Shown: positions 24,557-36,580, counted from the stretch's first letter. The stretch is DNA of 64,000 nt from Clarkia xantiana subsp. parviflora (GCA_036873135.1 JAPTYO010000002.1:46553452-46617451); one strand, 5' to 3'. Translations and numbers: made by a program. Notes: generated by a model not told the origin, from the letters alone.

Positions 24557-24709
24557 TAATTCTTATTTAGCAAATTTAGGAAAACTCAGAATCTGCGAGA
24601 GCTATTATTATCAGGCACCATTTTTTAATATTGATAAGATAGATAGTTAGCTTCAATCTCAAGATTACAAGTTTAATATTCCTCATCACTCCCATGATTA
24701 TCTACAAAT

Positions 24710-24713
<4 letters not shown>

Positions 24714-24746
<33 letters not shown>
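24714..24746. repeat. (TA)n microsatellite upstream of CRK
   Basis: A pure TA run of about 33 bp, some 700 bp upstream of the CRK start codon. Confidence 0.9.
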
Positions 24747-24747
<1 letters not shown>

Positions 24748-25112
24748 CAATAAAATATAGATATTATATCATAGAACCTTGTCTTTGGTTTGGCCCTGAC
24801 TTGGCAGTGCTGATGATCAAATGAGGACAGGCTGGAACAATCCAAATCCAGACCCACTTTATAATTAATCATACATATAATGTAGGCATTAAAGACAAAC
24901 CAGATTTTAATTGTCTCCCTTGCAGAAATCTTATTCGAAGCACCTAAAAATATTGCCATTAATAAATAATAATAAAGCAGAAAAGGAAAGCTATTTGCTT
25001 TTCCTTTCTTTTCCTTTGTAGACAGTCTCTCTTAACTAAGCATCATTCCTCCTTTCTCTTCTCTTCTTTTACGTTCTTTCTTCCACTCTCAATTCCTTCC
25101 TCCACTGTCTCT

Positions 25113-25139
25113 ATGCTCCATTTTTCTTCCATTTCTTGA
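25113..25139 (+). promoter_or_regulatory. uORF 1 in the CRK leader (8 codons plus stop)
   Basis: ATG at 25113, stop TGA at 25137-25139, peptide MLHFSSIS. It can regulate only if transcription starts upstream of 25113, which I infer from the pyrimidine tract. Confidence 0.45.
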
Positions 25140-25304
25140 CTGGCATTCGTCTTGTTCTTCCCCAAGTTCTGATTTTGACTAATATTTAGCTGTTCTGCAA
25201 TCTGTTTGGGTACTGTGTTTCCCAGATTTTGCAAGAAAATTCAGCGAATCACTGAGATCAGGACTGATAGATACAGTGGAGCGGTAGCTGCAGCTGGAAC
25301 TTCC

Positions 25305-25343
25305 ATGGAGGTCTGCACTCTCTTCAAAATTGAGTCCGTGTAG
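25305..25343 (+). promoter_or_regulatory. uORF 2 in the CRK leader (12 codons plus stop)
   Basis: The ATG has a good context (CCATGGAG) and the peptide is MEVCTLFKIESV, ending TAG at 25341-25343, 88 bp before the main ATG. It may lower initiation at the kinase start. Confidence 0.5.
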
Positions 25344-25431
25344 TTTCTTATTCAGAAAGAAGGCCAAAAGTGTCAGCATTTCGTATCAGCCGTGATCAGT
25401 CATCGGAACCCTAATCTGAATCTGTGTACCG

Positions 25432-28328
25432 ATGGGGCTCTGTCATGGAAAGCCCCACGAAGTTCCGTCCACGGCGCCACAGCAGGACACCGACAGTTTG
25501 TCTGATTCATCGGAGCCGACACGTGCAAGACCCTCGGAGACCCCAGGGAGACAATCCAAGTCCTCATCGTCAAACTTTCCGTTCTACAGCCCTAGCCCCC
25601 TCCGGAGCCTCTTCAAGAACTCCCCGGCGGTTGGAAACTCCACCCCTCTCCGCCTCTTCAAGCGGCCGTTTCCACCGCCGTCCCCTGCTAAGCACATCCG
25701 TTCATTGCTCGCCAAGCGTTATGGAGCCGTGAAGCCCAATGAGGCCTCAATCCCGGAGGGGGCCGAGGCTGACATCGGTCTCGACAAGAACTTCGGGTTC
25801 TCGAAGCATTTTGCAGCCAACTGTGAGGTCGGGGATGAAGTGGGCAGAGGCCATTTTGGCTACACTTGCTCTGCTAAGCTCAAGAAAGGGGCATTCAAGG
25901 GTCAAGAAGTTGCAGTCAAAGTCATCCCTAAGTCCAAGGTTCGTTGGTCTGTATTCAACAAGCAACCTTTGCTTGCTGCTATCTATCAAGCTCACTTCAT
26001 AATTTCTTATGTGCTGTGATATTTGATGATACTTGGTTGATTTGGTTGCATTGCAGAAGACTTACTACTCCACATTGATTTTACTTTGTTTTTGCATTAG
26101 TCACAAATTATCTGATAATATATTTGTTAGATATAGAGAGCATGAATGACACTATTATATCATTGTGTTTATATTGTGGTAATTACTCTTGAGCTGTTTT
26201 AGATTTATTACCTCGTTGACAATAAACGAATCTTTATGCAGATGACGACTGCAATATCTATCGAGGATGTAAGGAGGGAAGTGAAAATCTTGCGGGCTTT
26301 AACAGGACACAAGAACTTAGTGCAATTCTATGATGCTTATGAAGACGAGGACAATGTCTACATTGTGATGGAGTACATTTATATCAAATCTCCTTCCTTT
26401 TCCCGTGCAGCACAAAGAAGTAGATCGCACCAACATGTAAATGAACCAATTTTATGTGGTTAAGAATATTGCTTTTTTTTCTTCAGGTGGTGCCAAGGAG
26501 GTGAGCTCTTGGACAAAATACTTGCTAGGTATGATAACGAGATTATAACATTTATAATTTGTTATTATATTGCTGAAAAAAATAAAAATATGGTTCTTAG
26601 AATTGGTTTACTTTTAATCGTCTAGGGGTGGAAAATACTCTGAAGATGACGCAAAGGAGGTTATGGTTCAAATATTGACTGCAGTAGCTTTCTGTCATCT
26701 GCAAGGCGTTGTCCACCGTGACTTGAAGCCCGAGGTAACTTTCCCAAGGATGATAGGGTTAAAACTAAATGCCTACTATTATTGCATATGAGCTCTATAT
26801 GATATTCTTTTTTGAAAAAGAATAATAATCTTTTTGCAGAATTTTCTCTATACCAGCAAAAGCGAGAATGCACTTTTGAAGGCGATTGACTTTGGACTTT
26901 CAGACTATGTAAAGCTAGGTTAAACTCTTTTACTATTACCATAATCATCTTCCCCTAAACATAGAGTTATCTTTGTTGATATCATGGTAATTCTGGCAGA
27001 TGAGAGGTTAAATGACATTGTGGGCAGTGCATACTATGTGGCACCTGAGGTTCTGCATCGATCATATGGAACAGAAGCAGACATGTGGAGTATCGGTGTC
27101 ATTGCTTATATTTTACTGTGCGGGAGTAGACCGTTCTGGGCCCGCACAGAATCTGGAATCTTCCGGGCTGTTCTTAAGGCAGACCCGAATTTTGAAGAAA
27201 CCCCATGGCCTTTATTGTCTCCTGATGCCATTGATTTTGTCAAGAGGTTGCTAAACAAAGATTACAGGAAAAGACTAACCGCCGCCCAAGCTTTAAGTAA
27301 GTTGAAGAATCCAAAATTGAATGACTCACTCAGTATGCAATTCTTCTAACTAATTTAAAAAAAACAATTATTCATGTTGAAATCGACTACTTTAGGTCAT
27401 CCGTGGTTGGCTGGCCATCCAGATGTCAAGATACCATTGGATATGATCATATATAGACTTGTGAAGATCTATATATGCTCATCTTCTCTACGGAAATCTG
27501 CATTGCGTGTAAGCAATTCTCACTTATAATCGGGTTTCTAAATTTGTTGAATCTTAAAATTCCATCTTTCTATTCCTAATGCTCTTATCTTCAGGCTATT
27601 GCAAAGACACTGACAGTTACACAGCTCGGTTACCTGAAGGAGCAATTCAATTTGTTGGGGCCAGGCAAAAGCGGGTTTATTTCTATGCAGAATTTCAAGA
27701 TGGTACATATCCATCTTTACTCTTTTTACTGCATTTCGCTTTCCTGACTAAAAATTCCAGGCGTTTTGATGTAAAAATGCTTTTTCTCATCAGGCTGTTG
27801 CAAGGAATTGCACGGATGCCATGAAGCATTCGAGGATATTCGACTATGCAAGCATGGTGAGCCTTGGAGAGTCATTTTCGTCCATATTTAACAAGCTAGT
27901 GAATTTGAAACTTAACGTGATTATTTTTTGTTGAATTCATCAACAGCTAAGCTCTGTCCAATACAGAAAGATTGATTTTGAAGAATTTTGTGCTGCTGCC
28001 ATAAGTGTGCACCAGCTTGAAGCTTCGGCTAACTGGGAAGAACATGCTAGAAAAGGCTTCGAGTTTTTTGAGAAAGACGGGAACCGAGTCATTAGGATTG
28101 AGGAACTTGCATCTGTATGTCTCATCTCTCACTCAAATTGACGTTGCAATAAGAAAAAACACTAACTTCTGTACTGCTGCTTCTTTTTAGGAACTGGGTT
28201 TGAGTCCATCAGTACCTGTACATGTAGTTCTTCAAGATTGGATCAGACGTACAGATGGGAAGTTAAACTTTCTGGGATTTGTGAGACTTGTTCGTGGGGT
28301 TTCATCTCGGGCGATCCATAAGGCTTGA
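25432..28328 (+). CDS. CRK: CDPK-related Ser/Thr protein kinase (CRK), 11 exons, 584 aa
   Basis: Exons: 25432-25938, 26242-26372, 26487-26528, 26626-26734, 26840-26918, 27000-27296, 27396-27508, 27595-27702, 27794-27856, 27947-28114, 28191-28328; every intron is GT-AG and the joined frame has no stop. The N-terminus MGLCHGKP fits myristoylation at Gly2 and palmitoylation at Cys4, hence plasma-membrane attachment. A Ser/Pro-rich variable region follows to about residue 120. The kinase domain shows GRGHFG (138-143), ATP-binding Lys163, HRDLKPEN (257-264), DFG (280-282), APE (304-306) and ends near HPWL (390-393). The remaining part is the autoinhibitory/calmodulin-binding stretch and degenerate EF hands, as in CRKs, which unlike CDPKs hardly bind calcium. 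It phosphorylates proteins on Ser/Thr in hormone and growth signalling. Length and exon layout are normal for the family; it appears intact. The subtype, possibly CRK1/CRK7-like from the N-terminus, is uncertain. Confidence 0.96.
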
Positions 28329-28659
28329 CAGTGACATCAACATCAAACTGTGTCCGTCTCTTTTTCAGAGAATGATGGCTGCTTGGTGAAGAAGAAGCAT
28401 TTAAATTGATGGCAACCAAGATTTGAGTTATATAGGGTTTATGGTTCTGTTTCTTTGCTTGATGATGTTTGTACAGATATGGATGTTGAAAACCAGCTAA
28501 CTGCTGAAATGAAACACGGTGGGGTAAAATCATACCTAATTGTGTGCCCTGTCCCTCAATAACAAAGTTACATGCATATTCTCTGTTTATTTATGCTGCA
28601 AAATTGGTGTTTGGTTTGGTTGTATACAAAACCAAGGGTAGAGTTTTATTTGTTAACAT
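28329..28659 (+). other. Presumed 3' UTR of CRK
   Basis: Non-coding sequence follows the TGA at 28326-28328. It is not repeat-like until the T-run near 28660, where a LINE tail begins. There is no canonical AATAAA close by, but plant polyadenylation signals are loose. Confidence 0.6.
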
Positions 28660-30180
28660 TTTTTTTTCCGCCCATCAATAATCAATATATTTCAAACCAG
28701 AATACAAAGCATTCAAGGAGGGATAAACATCCGGTCCCGTACAATCAAAGATAAAAGAGAGGGCGGGGTGAAGACACCCAGTTACTAATACACGACTTCT
28801 TTCTAGCCTGGATTGCAATCAATCCAGGTAGCACAACAATTCGTTTATCCCGGAACAAATGACCAACTTACGATATAGAAATACTCGTCTCTCTTCTGGA
28901 TATTGGACACCTGTGTTGAAATGCGCCAGTCCACGTGATTTGCTCCCTAAATGCTTTGGATAGCCTCTTTGGAGTCCGCTCAAAACGACGTGTCTCCATC
29001 CCCTATTAATAGCTAGCTCAATCGCTTCACTCAAGGCTCTAATTTCAAGTTCTAACACATATCGATTGTCCACCGGTTGGCTGAAGCCACCAACAAGATC
29101 TCCCTCATGCGTCCGAGCTATTCCACCAATTCCGCCTTTGTTTGCCCGAGCATCCATAGAGGCATGGCAATTAATTTTCATGAACTCCATTGGCGGGGGA
29201 TTCCATCTCGCATCACGGTGTTACCGCTGTGTAGTATCGACACCCACAATTTGACGACGATTAAGCCAAAACTCACCATTGTCTCAATTGATAACATTTG
29301 AGACTTTCCTTGGATTCGGATCATCTCGCTCGAATAGACATTGACACCTCTCCTTCAATATATTCCAGCACACCAAACCGACCAACGATCATCGTCTTGC
29401 TTGTTCCGTTTTGCTTAAACCCACAACATCTTTGAGACTAGAAATCAACTCCGCGACATAATTCACTTCGATAGCATCCAATCAGACCGACAAGATGGAA
29501 AACCATACAAGTTTTGTCCATTCACACTCATAAAGCATGTGAGCCGTTGTCTCCACTACATCACAAAAGGGACATGTAGCCGCAATGATAACTCCTCTCT
29601 GTCGTAAATATTATTTAACAGCAACTGCATTAGCAAAAAGCTTCCACATAAATATTTAACTTTAGGCACCACACCCATAGCCCACACGTCCTTCCATCGT
29701 AGTTCCTGGTGCGCCGGTTGTCGCTGCCATATTATCTCTTCATCTCCGCTCCCGGTACAAACAAGTTGTTGATATACCGACTTAACACTCAGTTCCCCAG
29801 ATTTATTATGAGGTCAGATTAGACGATCAGATTCAGGCACAATAGGGATAGAGATTGCTGTTATTATGCTCCGTTGGTCCTCCAAGACATCTTCATTGAT
29901 TGACGTTAGATTCCAAGTTGCAGTTTCCTGCTGTATAAGATCAGATACGGGCCTAGTAGTTTGGCGGAAAAGTATTGGCCTCGGAACTTGCAGTTGGAAG
30001 CCGGGCAGTTGTAGTATCCACCGGTCCTTAAAAATGTTAACACTTCGACCATTACGTATCTTCCATATACCACCATCCATCAGAACATCTCGACCTGCCA
30101 ACAAACTTGTCCAAGCCCACGACGCACGGGCACCCTTCTTTGCTTCCCTTAGATCACAAGCCGTGAAGTATTAACTATTC
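28660..30180 (-). mobile_element. 5'-truncated LINE remnant (zf-RVT and RNase H region)
   Basis: Read from right to left: a segment with SWAWTSLLAGRDVLM, DGGIWKIRNG and IFKDRWI (30150-29814), the usual pre-zinc-finger part of plant LINE ORF2; a C/H-rich piece near 29500-29590; then an RNase H-like (RVT_3) domain in 29190-28819 with DARANKGGIGGIART, EIRALSEAIELA and a WRHVVL strand. Its 3' end meets a T-run at 28660-28668, equivalent to a poly(A) tail. Frame breaks separate the pieces. It lies tail to tail with the CRK gene. Confidence 0.85.
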
Positions 30181-30218
30181 CTACTATACTTTTTATGAAT
30201 TATATATGATTTATTGTA

Positions 30219-30384
30219 GGAAAAAACCTATTTAGTATCTCAGGTTTACTCCATGTATCAATTTAGGGTCGCGTGATTAAATTGTTAATACTTGGTGTCA
30301 CAGGTTTCTTTTTTATTGCGATTTGGTTTTCCGTCCAATTTTAGGGTTAACTTTGACAGATTGAGATAAAAATATAATTTTGTC

Positions 30385-30432
<48 letters not shown>

Positions 30433-30705
30433 TTAAAGTCACCCGTCTGATTCCAGCCATCTACCTCCAATACCGGGCTGATCCAATTCCGGCGGTTCCG
30501 AGCATTTTGGGGTAATTTAGGAATTTTCGAATTTATTCGGTCATCTGACCCATGACCCGTTTCTGTTAAATTTAACCTAAAATTTGACGGAGGCACCAAA
30601 TAGTAACAAAGTTGAAACGTTGGACAATTTAAAGTAACAATTTAATCCCGAGACACCAAATTTATACATGGGGTAAACCTGAGACACTAAATAAGTTCTT
30701 TTCCC
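30219..30705. mobile_element. MULE-type non-autonomous transposon (487 bp)
   Basis: Exact 9-bp duplications TTTATTGTA flank it (30210-30218 and 30706-30714). The arms are inverted: CTATTTAGTATCTCAGG at the left and, on the other strand, TTATTTAGTGTCTCAGG at the right, with similarity extending over about 150 bp. The centre carries a (AT)n run at 30389-30430. No coding capacity. Confidence 0.9.
30389..30430. repeat. (AT)n microsatellite inside the small MULE
   Basis: An uninterrupted AT dinucleotide run of about 42 bp between the two arms of the element. Confidence 0.92.
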
Positions 30706-30879
30706 TTTATTGTATTGTGAATAAAAAAATTATAATTATCGAGAGTGGTTCGCCAAAAAATTAAAATGAGTAGTCCGTTTATGTTCTTCAATCTTCATCG
30801 TCATCCTCCAACGACAGCTGAACATGTAACTAAAAGACATGCGATAATGATTTATTGCTGACTTAGGAGTCCTTTTAAA

Positions 30880-31227
30880 TTGCCGGCAGCGGAGGTAGAT
30901 TTGTATTACTTGATTAATTTAATAACAAAACTACATCACTCAAATAGCTAAACAAAACGGGAAAGTAGATTACATGATGCCAATAACTAATCAAATACCA
31001 AATAGGATGATAACCCTAGAAAATTCAGCAAGAAATCCTAAACGGAATTGAAGAACGACAAACACATGTTAAAAACGAAGCTAAACCGGAAGTGTAGGGA
31101 CTGTTTGACTCGGACCGGCTGGTTCGGAAAGCTCCTAACTATTTTAATTGAAATTTGAATCTCCAACGACTACATGATCATCTTCATTGATGGTTCTCCG
31201 ATGAACTGTAACTGCTTCAATTCAACA
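30880..31227 (-). repeat. Candidate copia LTR, minus strand, left end uncertain
   Basis: On the minus strand the RNase H remnant is followed by a purine tract (TTTAAGGGAAGGAA, 31228-31242) and then TGTTGAATTGAAGC, which looks like polypurine tract plus LTR start. This family differs from the other copia LTRs here. I cannot fix the far end. Confidence 0.45.
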
Positions 31228-31317
31228 TTCCTTCCCTTAAACTGAATTTTGGTGTTCCAAATTCAGTATACAAACTCCTTATCGGCTTCTAAGTGACTCA
31301 AATGATGATCTCTTCAT

Positions 31318-31625
31318 TCATTCCGTGAAAAAGTCAGCCAATTGATCTTCACTCTTGCAAAATTTAACTTCAATCATACCTTCTTTACAGAGATCTCTTA
31401 GGTAGTATCTCTTCACATCAATGTGCTTGCTCCTTCCATAAATTACTGGATTCTTGGAAAGCTTTATTGCATATGCATTATCACAGTACAACAAAGTGGC
31501 CTTCTTTTGTTCTTGTTGAAGGAAATCAAGAATTCTTCTCATTTAGACCATGGGACAGCCACAACTTGATTCTACTACATACTCAGCTTCTGTGCTTGAT
31601 AGAGTCACTATTTATTGCTAATGAA
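31318..31625 (-). pseudogene. Copia RNase H C-terminal remnant
   Basis: The minus strand encodes a broken STEAEY-type segment (31610-31560) and then, from 31542, MRRILDFLQQEQKKATLLY, CDNAYAIKLSKNP and RSKHIDVKRYYLRD, which are the standard end of copia RT-RNase H, closing with QLADFFTE. A stop (TAG region near 31543) separates the two parts. Only this 3' tip of the element remains. Confidence 0.88.
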
Positions 31626-31788
31626 AGAGTATCAGAGAGTTGACAAGATCGACATATTTTTTTCTCCAGAAGAAGTTCCGAGAATTTCAGTCCGCCACTC
31701 TGGGCATGTAAATTGTTGTTGTTGATTTTTTTTGTAATTTATTCATAAAAAATGAAAAAAAAAGAATTAAGAAAAAATCTCATCTTTT
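31626..31788. other. Spacer without recognised content
   Basis: AT-rich sequence with no frame or repeat that I recognise, between the copia remnant and the minisatellite. Confidence 0.5.
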
Positions 31789-32710
31789 AGGGTCACAGCT
31801 GCCCTTTAATTGGCTACCAAATATAAAGATTGAATTCCCACAAATTTGGTAAGTGTGGGAAATATCTAAAAGGGCCACAGCCACCCTTCAAACGACTACA
31901 GATATAGAGCAATTTCGCAACATCAAAGGCGGAAAATGAGTGAAAGGGCCACAACCACCCTTAAAATGGCTACATACAAAGAGTGTTCCCCGAATTCTGA
32001 GAAGAGGGAAGGTTGTCGAAAGGGCCACAGCCACCCTCAAAATGGCTACATATAAAGAGTATTCCCGTGAATCTTGTGAGTCCGGAAAATTATTTTAAAG
32101 GGCCACCGTCGTCCCTAAATCGACTACAAAAAGGGCCACAACCACCCTTAAAATGGCTACACATAAAGGCGTATAGAGCGAGAATTTGATGTATCTGAAA
32201 AGAGCCAAAACCACCCTTAAAATGGCAACAAATATAGAGTGTTCCTATGAATCCTGTGAGGGAGGGAGAATAAAAAAGGCCACAGTAGTCCCTGAAACGG
32301 CTACAAATTAAAAGAGCTCCCGCAACATCGAAGGCGGGACGGAAAGAAAGGGCCACAGTCACCCTTCAAATGGCTACATATAAAGAGCGATCCCCGCGAA
32401 CCCGGAGAGGGCAGGAGAACTTTTGAAGGGGCCACAGCCACCCTCTAAATGAGTACCGATAAAAAAAAAAACCCCCGCATCATCGAAGATGGGAGGAAAT
32501 GGTATAAGCCACCCTCTAAACGAATACAAATTAGAGTACTCCCGCATCAAGGTGGGAAATGAAGAACGGGCCGCAGTCAACCCGAAATCGACTACTTTAA
32601 AAGAGCTTCTGTAATGACAAATGCGGAAAACAGTGGAGAGGGTCACAACCACCCTTTAATCGGCTACCAAATAAAAAGTGTTTCCACTAGGTTGAAAACC
32701 CGAGAGGGCG
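31789..32710. repeat. Minisatellite of about 13 units, 65-85 bp each
   Basis: Units start near 31790, 31873, 31946, 32021, 32100, 32134, 32202, 32278, 32349, 32430, 32500, 32567 and 32640. The most conserved part is GGGCCACAGCCACCCTTAAA followed by ATGGCTACA; the rest (AAAGAG, TCCCGCGAAT, GGGAGGAAA) is looser. One unit is only about 34 bp. No gene is visible. Confidence 0.92.
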
Positions 32711-32931
32711 GACTAGGAATATTAGGAAATGAGGGGCATGATCGCAAATTCAGAAATAATAATCATGGAAAAAGGAAAGAAAATAAAATCCCAATGGAAT
32801 GAAAACCTCATGGGGCGTTCCATGAAAAAATTAGGGAGACCGAGGGGCACGGTGGAAAATCTCTCAAAGTCGACCGTGGAAAAAGGAGAGAGTATGAGAG
32901 ATAAAAAAAAAAGATCCCGCTAAATTTTTGC

Positions 32932-33515
32932 TGTAAGCATATGGTGATGGGTGCCGTAAATGGAAGTCCATTATATGTATATGTTACCTAAGTTAATTGG
33001 GTACATGTCACATTAGGACATTGGGCCAGACCCAAATGCCAATTGACATGGGAGGCCCAAAATTGGGTCTCCCTAATACATAGGCCGGCCGAATTACTAG
33101 GTGGAGGTAAAGTGGACAAGTCCACTTTACTCCTCATATATATATGGGGAGTTAGGGGTTTTATTAGGGTTAATCACAATTTCATTTAAGTGGTGATTTG
33201 AGAGAAAACCCTTCCCCCGGAAACACACACATCGGCCGAACCACACAAGACACCAAGGGTGGGCCAATTTACCTTCGAGCAAACACTCCGCGGATCCGTC
33301 CATTGCCAAGAATCGATCTGAGGCTTCAATGTGGAGAATATACCGCGTAGGGCTTCCTTCGGGTGCCGACCGGAAGACCGTGAACTCCCTCCTGCAAGGA
33401 TCTTGGGACTACGGACTATTGTTAAGGTATGTGCGAATCTTCCGCTGCGTAATTTCGATAACTAGCATGTACCATGGTTTTAGTATCCGTAGTAATTACT
33501 CCCTGTAATCTAACA
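32932..33515 (+). repeat. Copia 5' LTR (584 bp)
   Basis: It starts TGTAAGCATATGG and ends CTAACA. It is close in sequence to the LTRs at 15075 and 55967. The following primer site is mutated (GTGTATCAGAGTC instead of TTGGTATCAGAGCC). Confidence 0.9.
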
Positions 33516-34123
33516 GTGTATCAGAGTCTGTGTTAGGAGTTCATGATTTTGATAAATTAGTGTTCTTAAAATTTTAAAATTGGGACCGAAATTTTGAATG
33601 AAAAAGTTTTAATTTTTTTTGAATTTCTGGGTTATAGATGGTCCGGAATTTTCATGATGTTCTTAGGAAATTTGATGTTCACGATCTTCAAGAAAAGGGT
33701 GATATTTGTCAAAATCAAACATTGGATTGTAGATCTTATTAAAAATTTGATCTTGAAATTTGACCACTTGTTCCCAATTATGTGTTTTTGGCCGAAACCC
33801 TAGGTGGATTACAAGGTAAATTTTTTAATTTCTTAGTCTCCAAGTAATAAAATTTAGCCGAAATTAATTGTAATATTGTTTACCATTTTTTTTATTCTAG
33901 GTAACAATATATATATAATTGGGAACATTAGGATAGGTTCGAATTAATATATAGAAATATATACAACTATCAATATATCTAAATATTTAATACGGTTAAA
34001 GATATTATTGATAGATTTTAGTTAACTAAATGATTGAGAAAATATATTGTTAATATGTGTTTCCCTATTCAAGATATTGACAATAAATAAAATATATATT
34101 TATATGTAGTAACCGATTTTTAC

Positions 34124-34154
<31 letters not shown>

Positions 34155-34184
34155 ATTGATTTAATCTTAAAGATAGAATCTTGG
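33516..34184 (+). other. Copia leader sequence, interrupted
   Basis: It is collinear with 15683-16351 of copia-1, ending at AGATAGAATCTTGG where the gypsy-2 LTR begins. No functional frame; TA runs near 34126-34150. Confidence 0.85.
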
Positions 34185-35072
34185 TGTTTCGTCCAGACTC
34201 GCACGGACTGACGAGTTGTCGAATGAATGGGTAGATTCCTAGTCGGGGTGTCGGAACCCGCAAGTGTTAGACTGTTGATATGTTGTACTGTTGGAGTGTT
34301 GGTATGTCGGATGTATTCAGGCCCATTAAATGGCTAAGTGTTTAAGTGTCTATACGTGTAGTTGTTCGCATGTCAGGACAACACTATCCCCAGAGTGTTA
34401 GGACGTTATCCTCAAGTTGTGTTTACACGCGTCCTGCCTTGTATGCGCGCTCCTTGCTTTGCGCTCGCTGTCCGAACCTACACACGAGGCAGTAACTAGC
34501 ATGGAGAGGGGGGGGGGGGTCGTGCTAGTTCAGCCCTCTCCGATGCTTAAATAAGAATTCTAGAGAGAATTCAGAGCTCCTAAGCCAATCTCAAGTGAAG
34601 ATAAAGTGTAAAATAAGTGGTCTAGGCTCCTTTTATAGGAAACCTTAGAACCGACCCCGGTTTTTGCGCGATTCGACACCGGTTTAAAAGAAAGTGTGAA
34701 CCGTCGTCTTGTTTGATCATGTTTGACTATTGAAAACTCTAACTTAGTGTAGGAACATAAGTGGAACACGCATGCTGCAGAAAGGAGTCCGAACCACGTC
34801 GGATTTGGGCAATCCGACGTGGTTCTGACTGCTTAGGGCAATCCGGACCGATCGGGGTTGCTGAGAGCAACCCGGACCCCTCCGGATTGCTTAGAGCAGT
34901 CCAGACTGGTCCGAATTGTTGAGAAATCCAGACGAGCCCGGTCCGAACACGTGTGTTGCGCGTTCAGACCGTTTTGACCCGTAAGAGGTGTTTTTGAACC
35001 GTTTATGTGATTTTGACGTGTTTTCGAAGTCCGAAATATAAATACGAACCCGAATTGGGCAGATATCCATCA
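34185..35072 (-). repeat. 3' LTR of gypsy-2 (888 bp)
   Basis: On the minus strand it runs TGATGGATATC to GACGAAACA. A TATA box TATAAAAGGAG reads on the minus strand at about 34628-34638. A G-run of about 12 is at 34508-34519. Confidence 0.8.
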
Positions 35073-35090
35073 CTTGCCCCCAAGTCAAGT
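35073..35090 (-). promoter_or_regulatory. Polypurine tract of gypsy-2
   Basis: The minus strand reads CTTGACTTGGGGGCAAG directly before the LTR start. It is almost the same as the CTTGGGGGCAAA tract of gypsy-1. Confidence 0.8.
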
Positions 35091-36239
35091 AATGGTTCAA
35101 ACCTTGCTTGAATCTATTTTAAGATAGGATAAATGCCCAATTTAGGTTCGGTGCTGACCTTAGAGGTTGATTGATCGTCAATTGGGCACGCAGGCCTTGA
35201 TTTCGCCTAACTTTAATTTTTTTTGGCGAGTATTTTGATATCTGCTGACAGGTTTAGTGTAGCATACATGCGTATATACAATAGATATATGCAAAGAGTT
35301 ATAAATATTTGCAGTCACATTTATGGATGTTGACATGTATAAGGATGCACTGGTCGTAGACGCGTTAGACACGGATGTGTCTGACGTGGGCGCGACTGGC
35401 GCGTTTACAGTAATATGAACATGCATGATGCAGTGACGTGTGATTCATAATAAAATCATGCAATTGATTATGCAATGATGAAAATATGAATCATGGATTA
35501 ATATAGATGACATGATCACAAATAAATCATGAACATGCAACATATGAGCGTGATTGCACACGTCGAGTTCAAAATGATGTATGTTGTAACAAGGGTGTAA
35601 AAACACTTAGTCATGCAATTAGGGACTTGTAAAAAATAGAGAGGGATCAAGGGTTACCCATAGGTACAAACACCATTAGTGAAAATGAGAGAGAGCATTC
35701 ACTTGTCAAGTCTCCACACTCAGTAGTTTTTAGGATCACTTTCATTTCTTGAAGAAGAAGAAACTTTGGGGTTACAAAAACTTGCGCATCAAGTCACCTT
35801 ATTTGGCCAGCCAAAAACCAACCACCAACCACCACCGATCACCGGAGGGAGCAGCGGCAGGCGAGGGCGGCAGCTTGGCAACGGCGCGTGTGATCCTCTC
35901 GGCGGCTGCGGGTGGATTTTGTGGCGGTGGGGAATTCTCCGTCACCGGCTTGAGGAGGTGAGTCCGATTCCGGGTATGGATGAACAATTTGCAATCCTTT
36001 TTAGGCTCAATTTGATCTTGATTGTCTCTTGAATTTGATTATACTAGCATGCCCACAAGGTGTTTGATGAAATGCCTACAACAAGTTAGTTCAACAAGAT
36101 AGGCCAAAATTTGGCTAAGTGCTGAAAATTTATGAACATGATTGTAAGTAATAATACTCCCCTCATGTATGATGATCGTAGTCGACATGTTACACCATGA
36201 TGTAGATAGTGTTCAAACATGATTGACGTTGATTGTTGA

Positions 36240-36580
36240 TAGTTGATCGTTGTTATCTCCACCATGATGAAACACTTAGAAAATAATTTGGTGGTGGTTG
36301 ATAGTTGATAATTGCTACTTGATAGTTGACACTTGCTATCATGGTGAAACACTTATAAAATATTTCTTGGTAGTCGACGCTTGCTACTTGACGTCTGTGG
36401 TCTACTATCATGGTGAAACACTTTAGAAAATATTTCTTGATAGTTGACGCTTGCTACTTGACATCCGTCGTCTGTCGTCTGCTATCATGGTGAAACACTT
36501 AGAAAATATTTCTTGATAGTTGACGCTTGCTTTTTGACGTCTGCTATCATGGTGAAACACTCAGAAAATATTTATTTGCT
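36240..36580. repeat. Tandem repeat, about 5 units of 62-75 bp
   Basis: The units share CTATCATGGTGAAACACTTA, GAAAATATTTCTTGATAG and TTGACGCTTGCTACTTGACG. It sits inside the gypsy-2 internal region. Confidence 0.88.

Larger units (their letters stand above)
24557..25431 (+). promoter_or_regulatory. Upstream region and presumed 5' leader of the CRK gene
   Basis: The stretch has a (TA)n tract at about 24714-24746 and an AT-rich block (AATAAATAATAATAAAG, about 24960). A strongly pyrimidine-rich stretch follows at 25042-25110 (CTCCTTTCTCTTCTCTTC). CT-rich tracts like this are common just around plant transcription starts, so I place the start near 25000-25050 by inference. No other gene is visible. 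Confidence 0.5.

Noticed and set aside
31789..32710. CRISPR-like array
   Set aside because: Repeat and spacer both diverge gradually, the unit is tandem and the DNA is plant nuclear; it is a minisatellite.
32600..32930. Short plus-strand frames with KKR-rich peptides
   Set aside because: They lie partly within the minisatellite and have no similarity to any family or to another copy.
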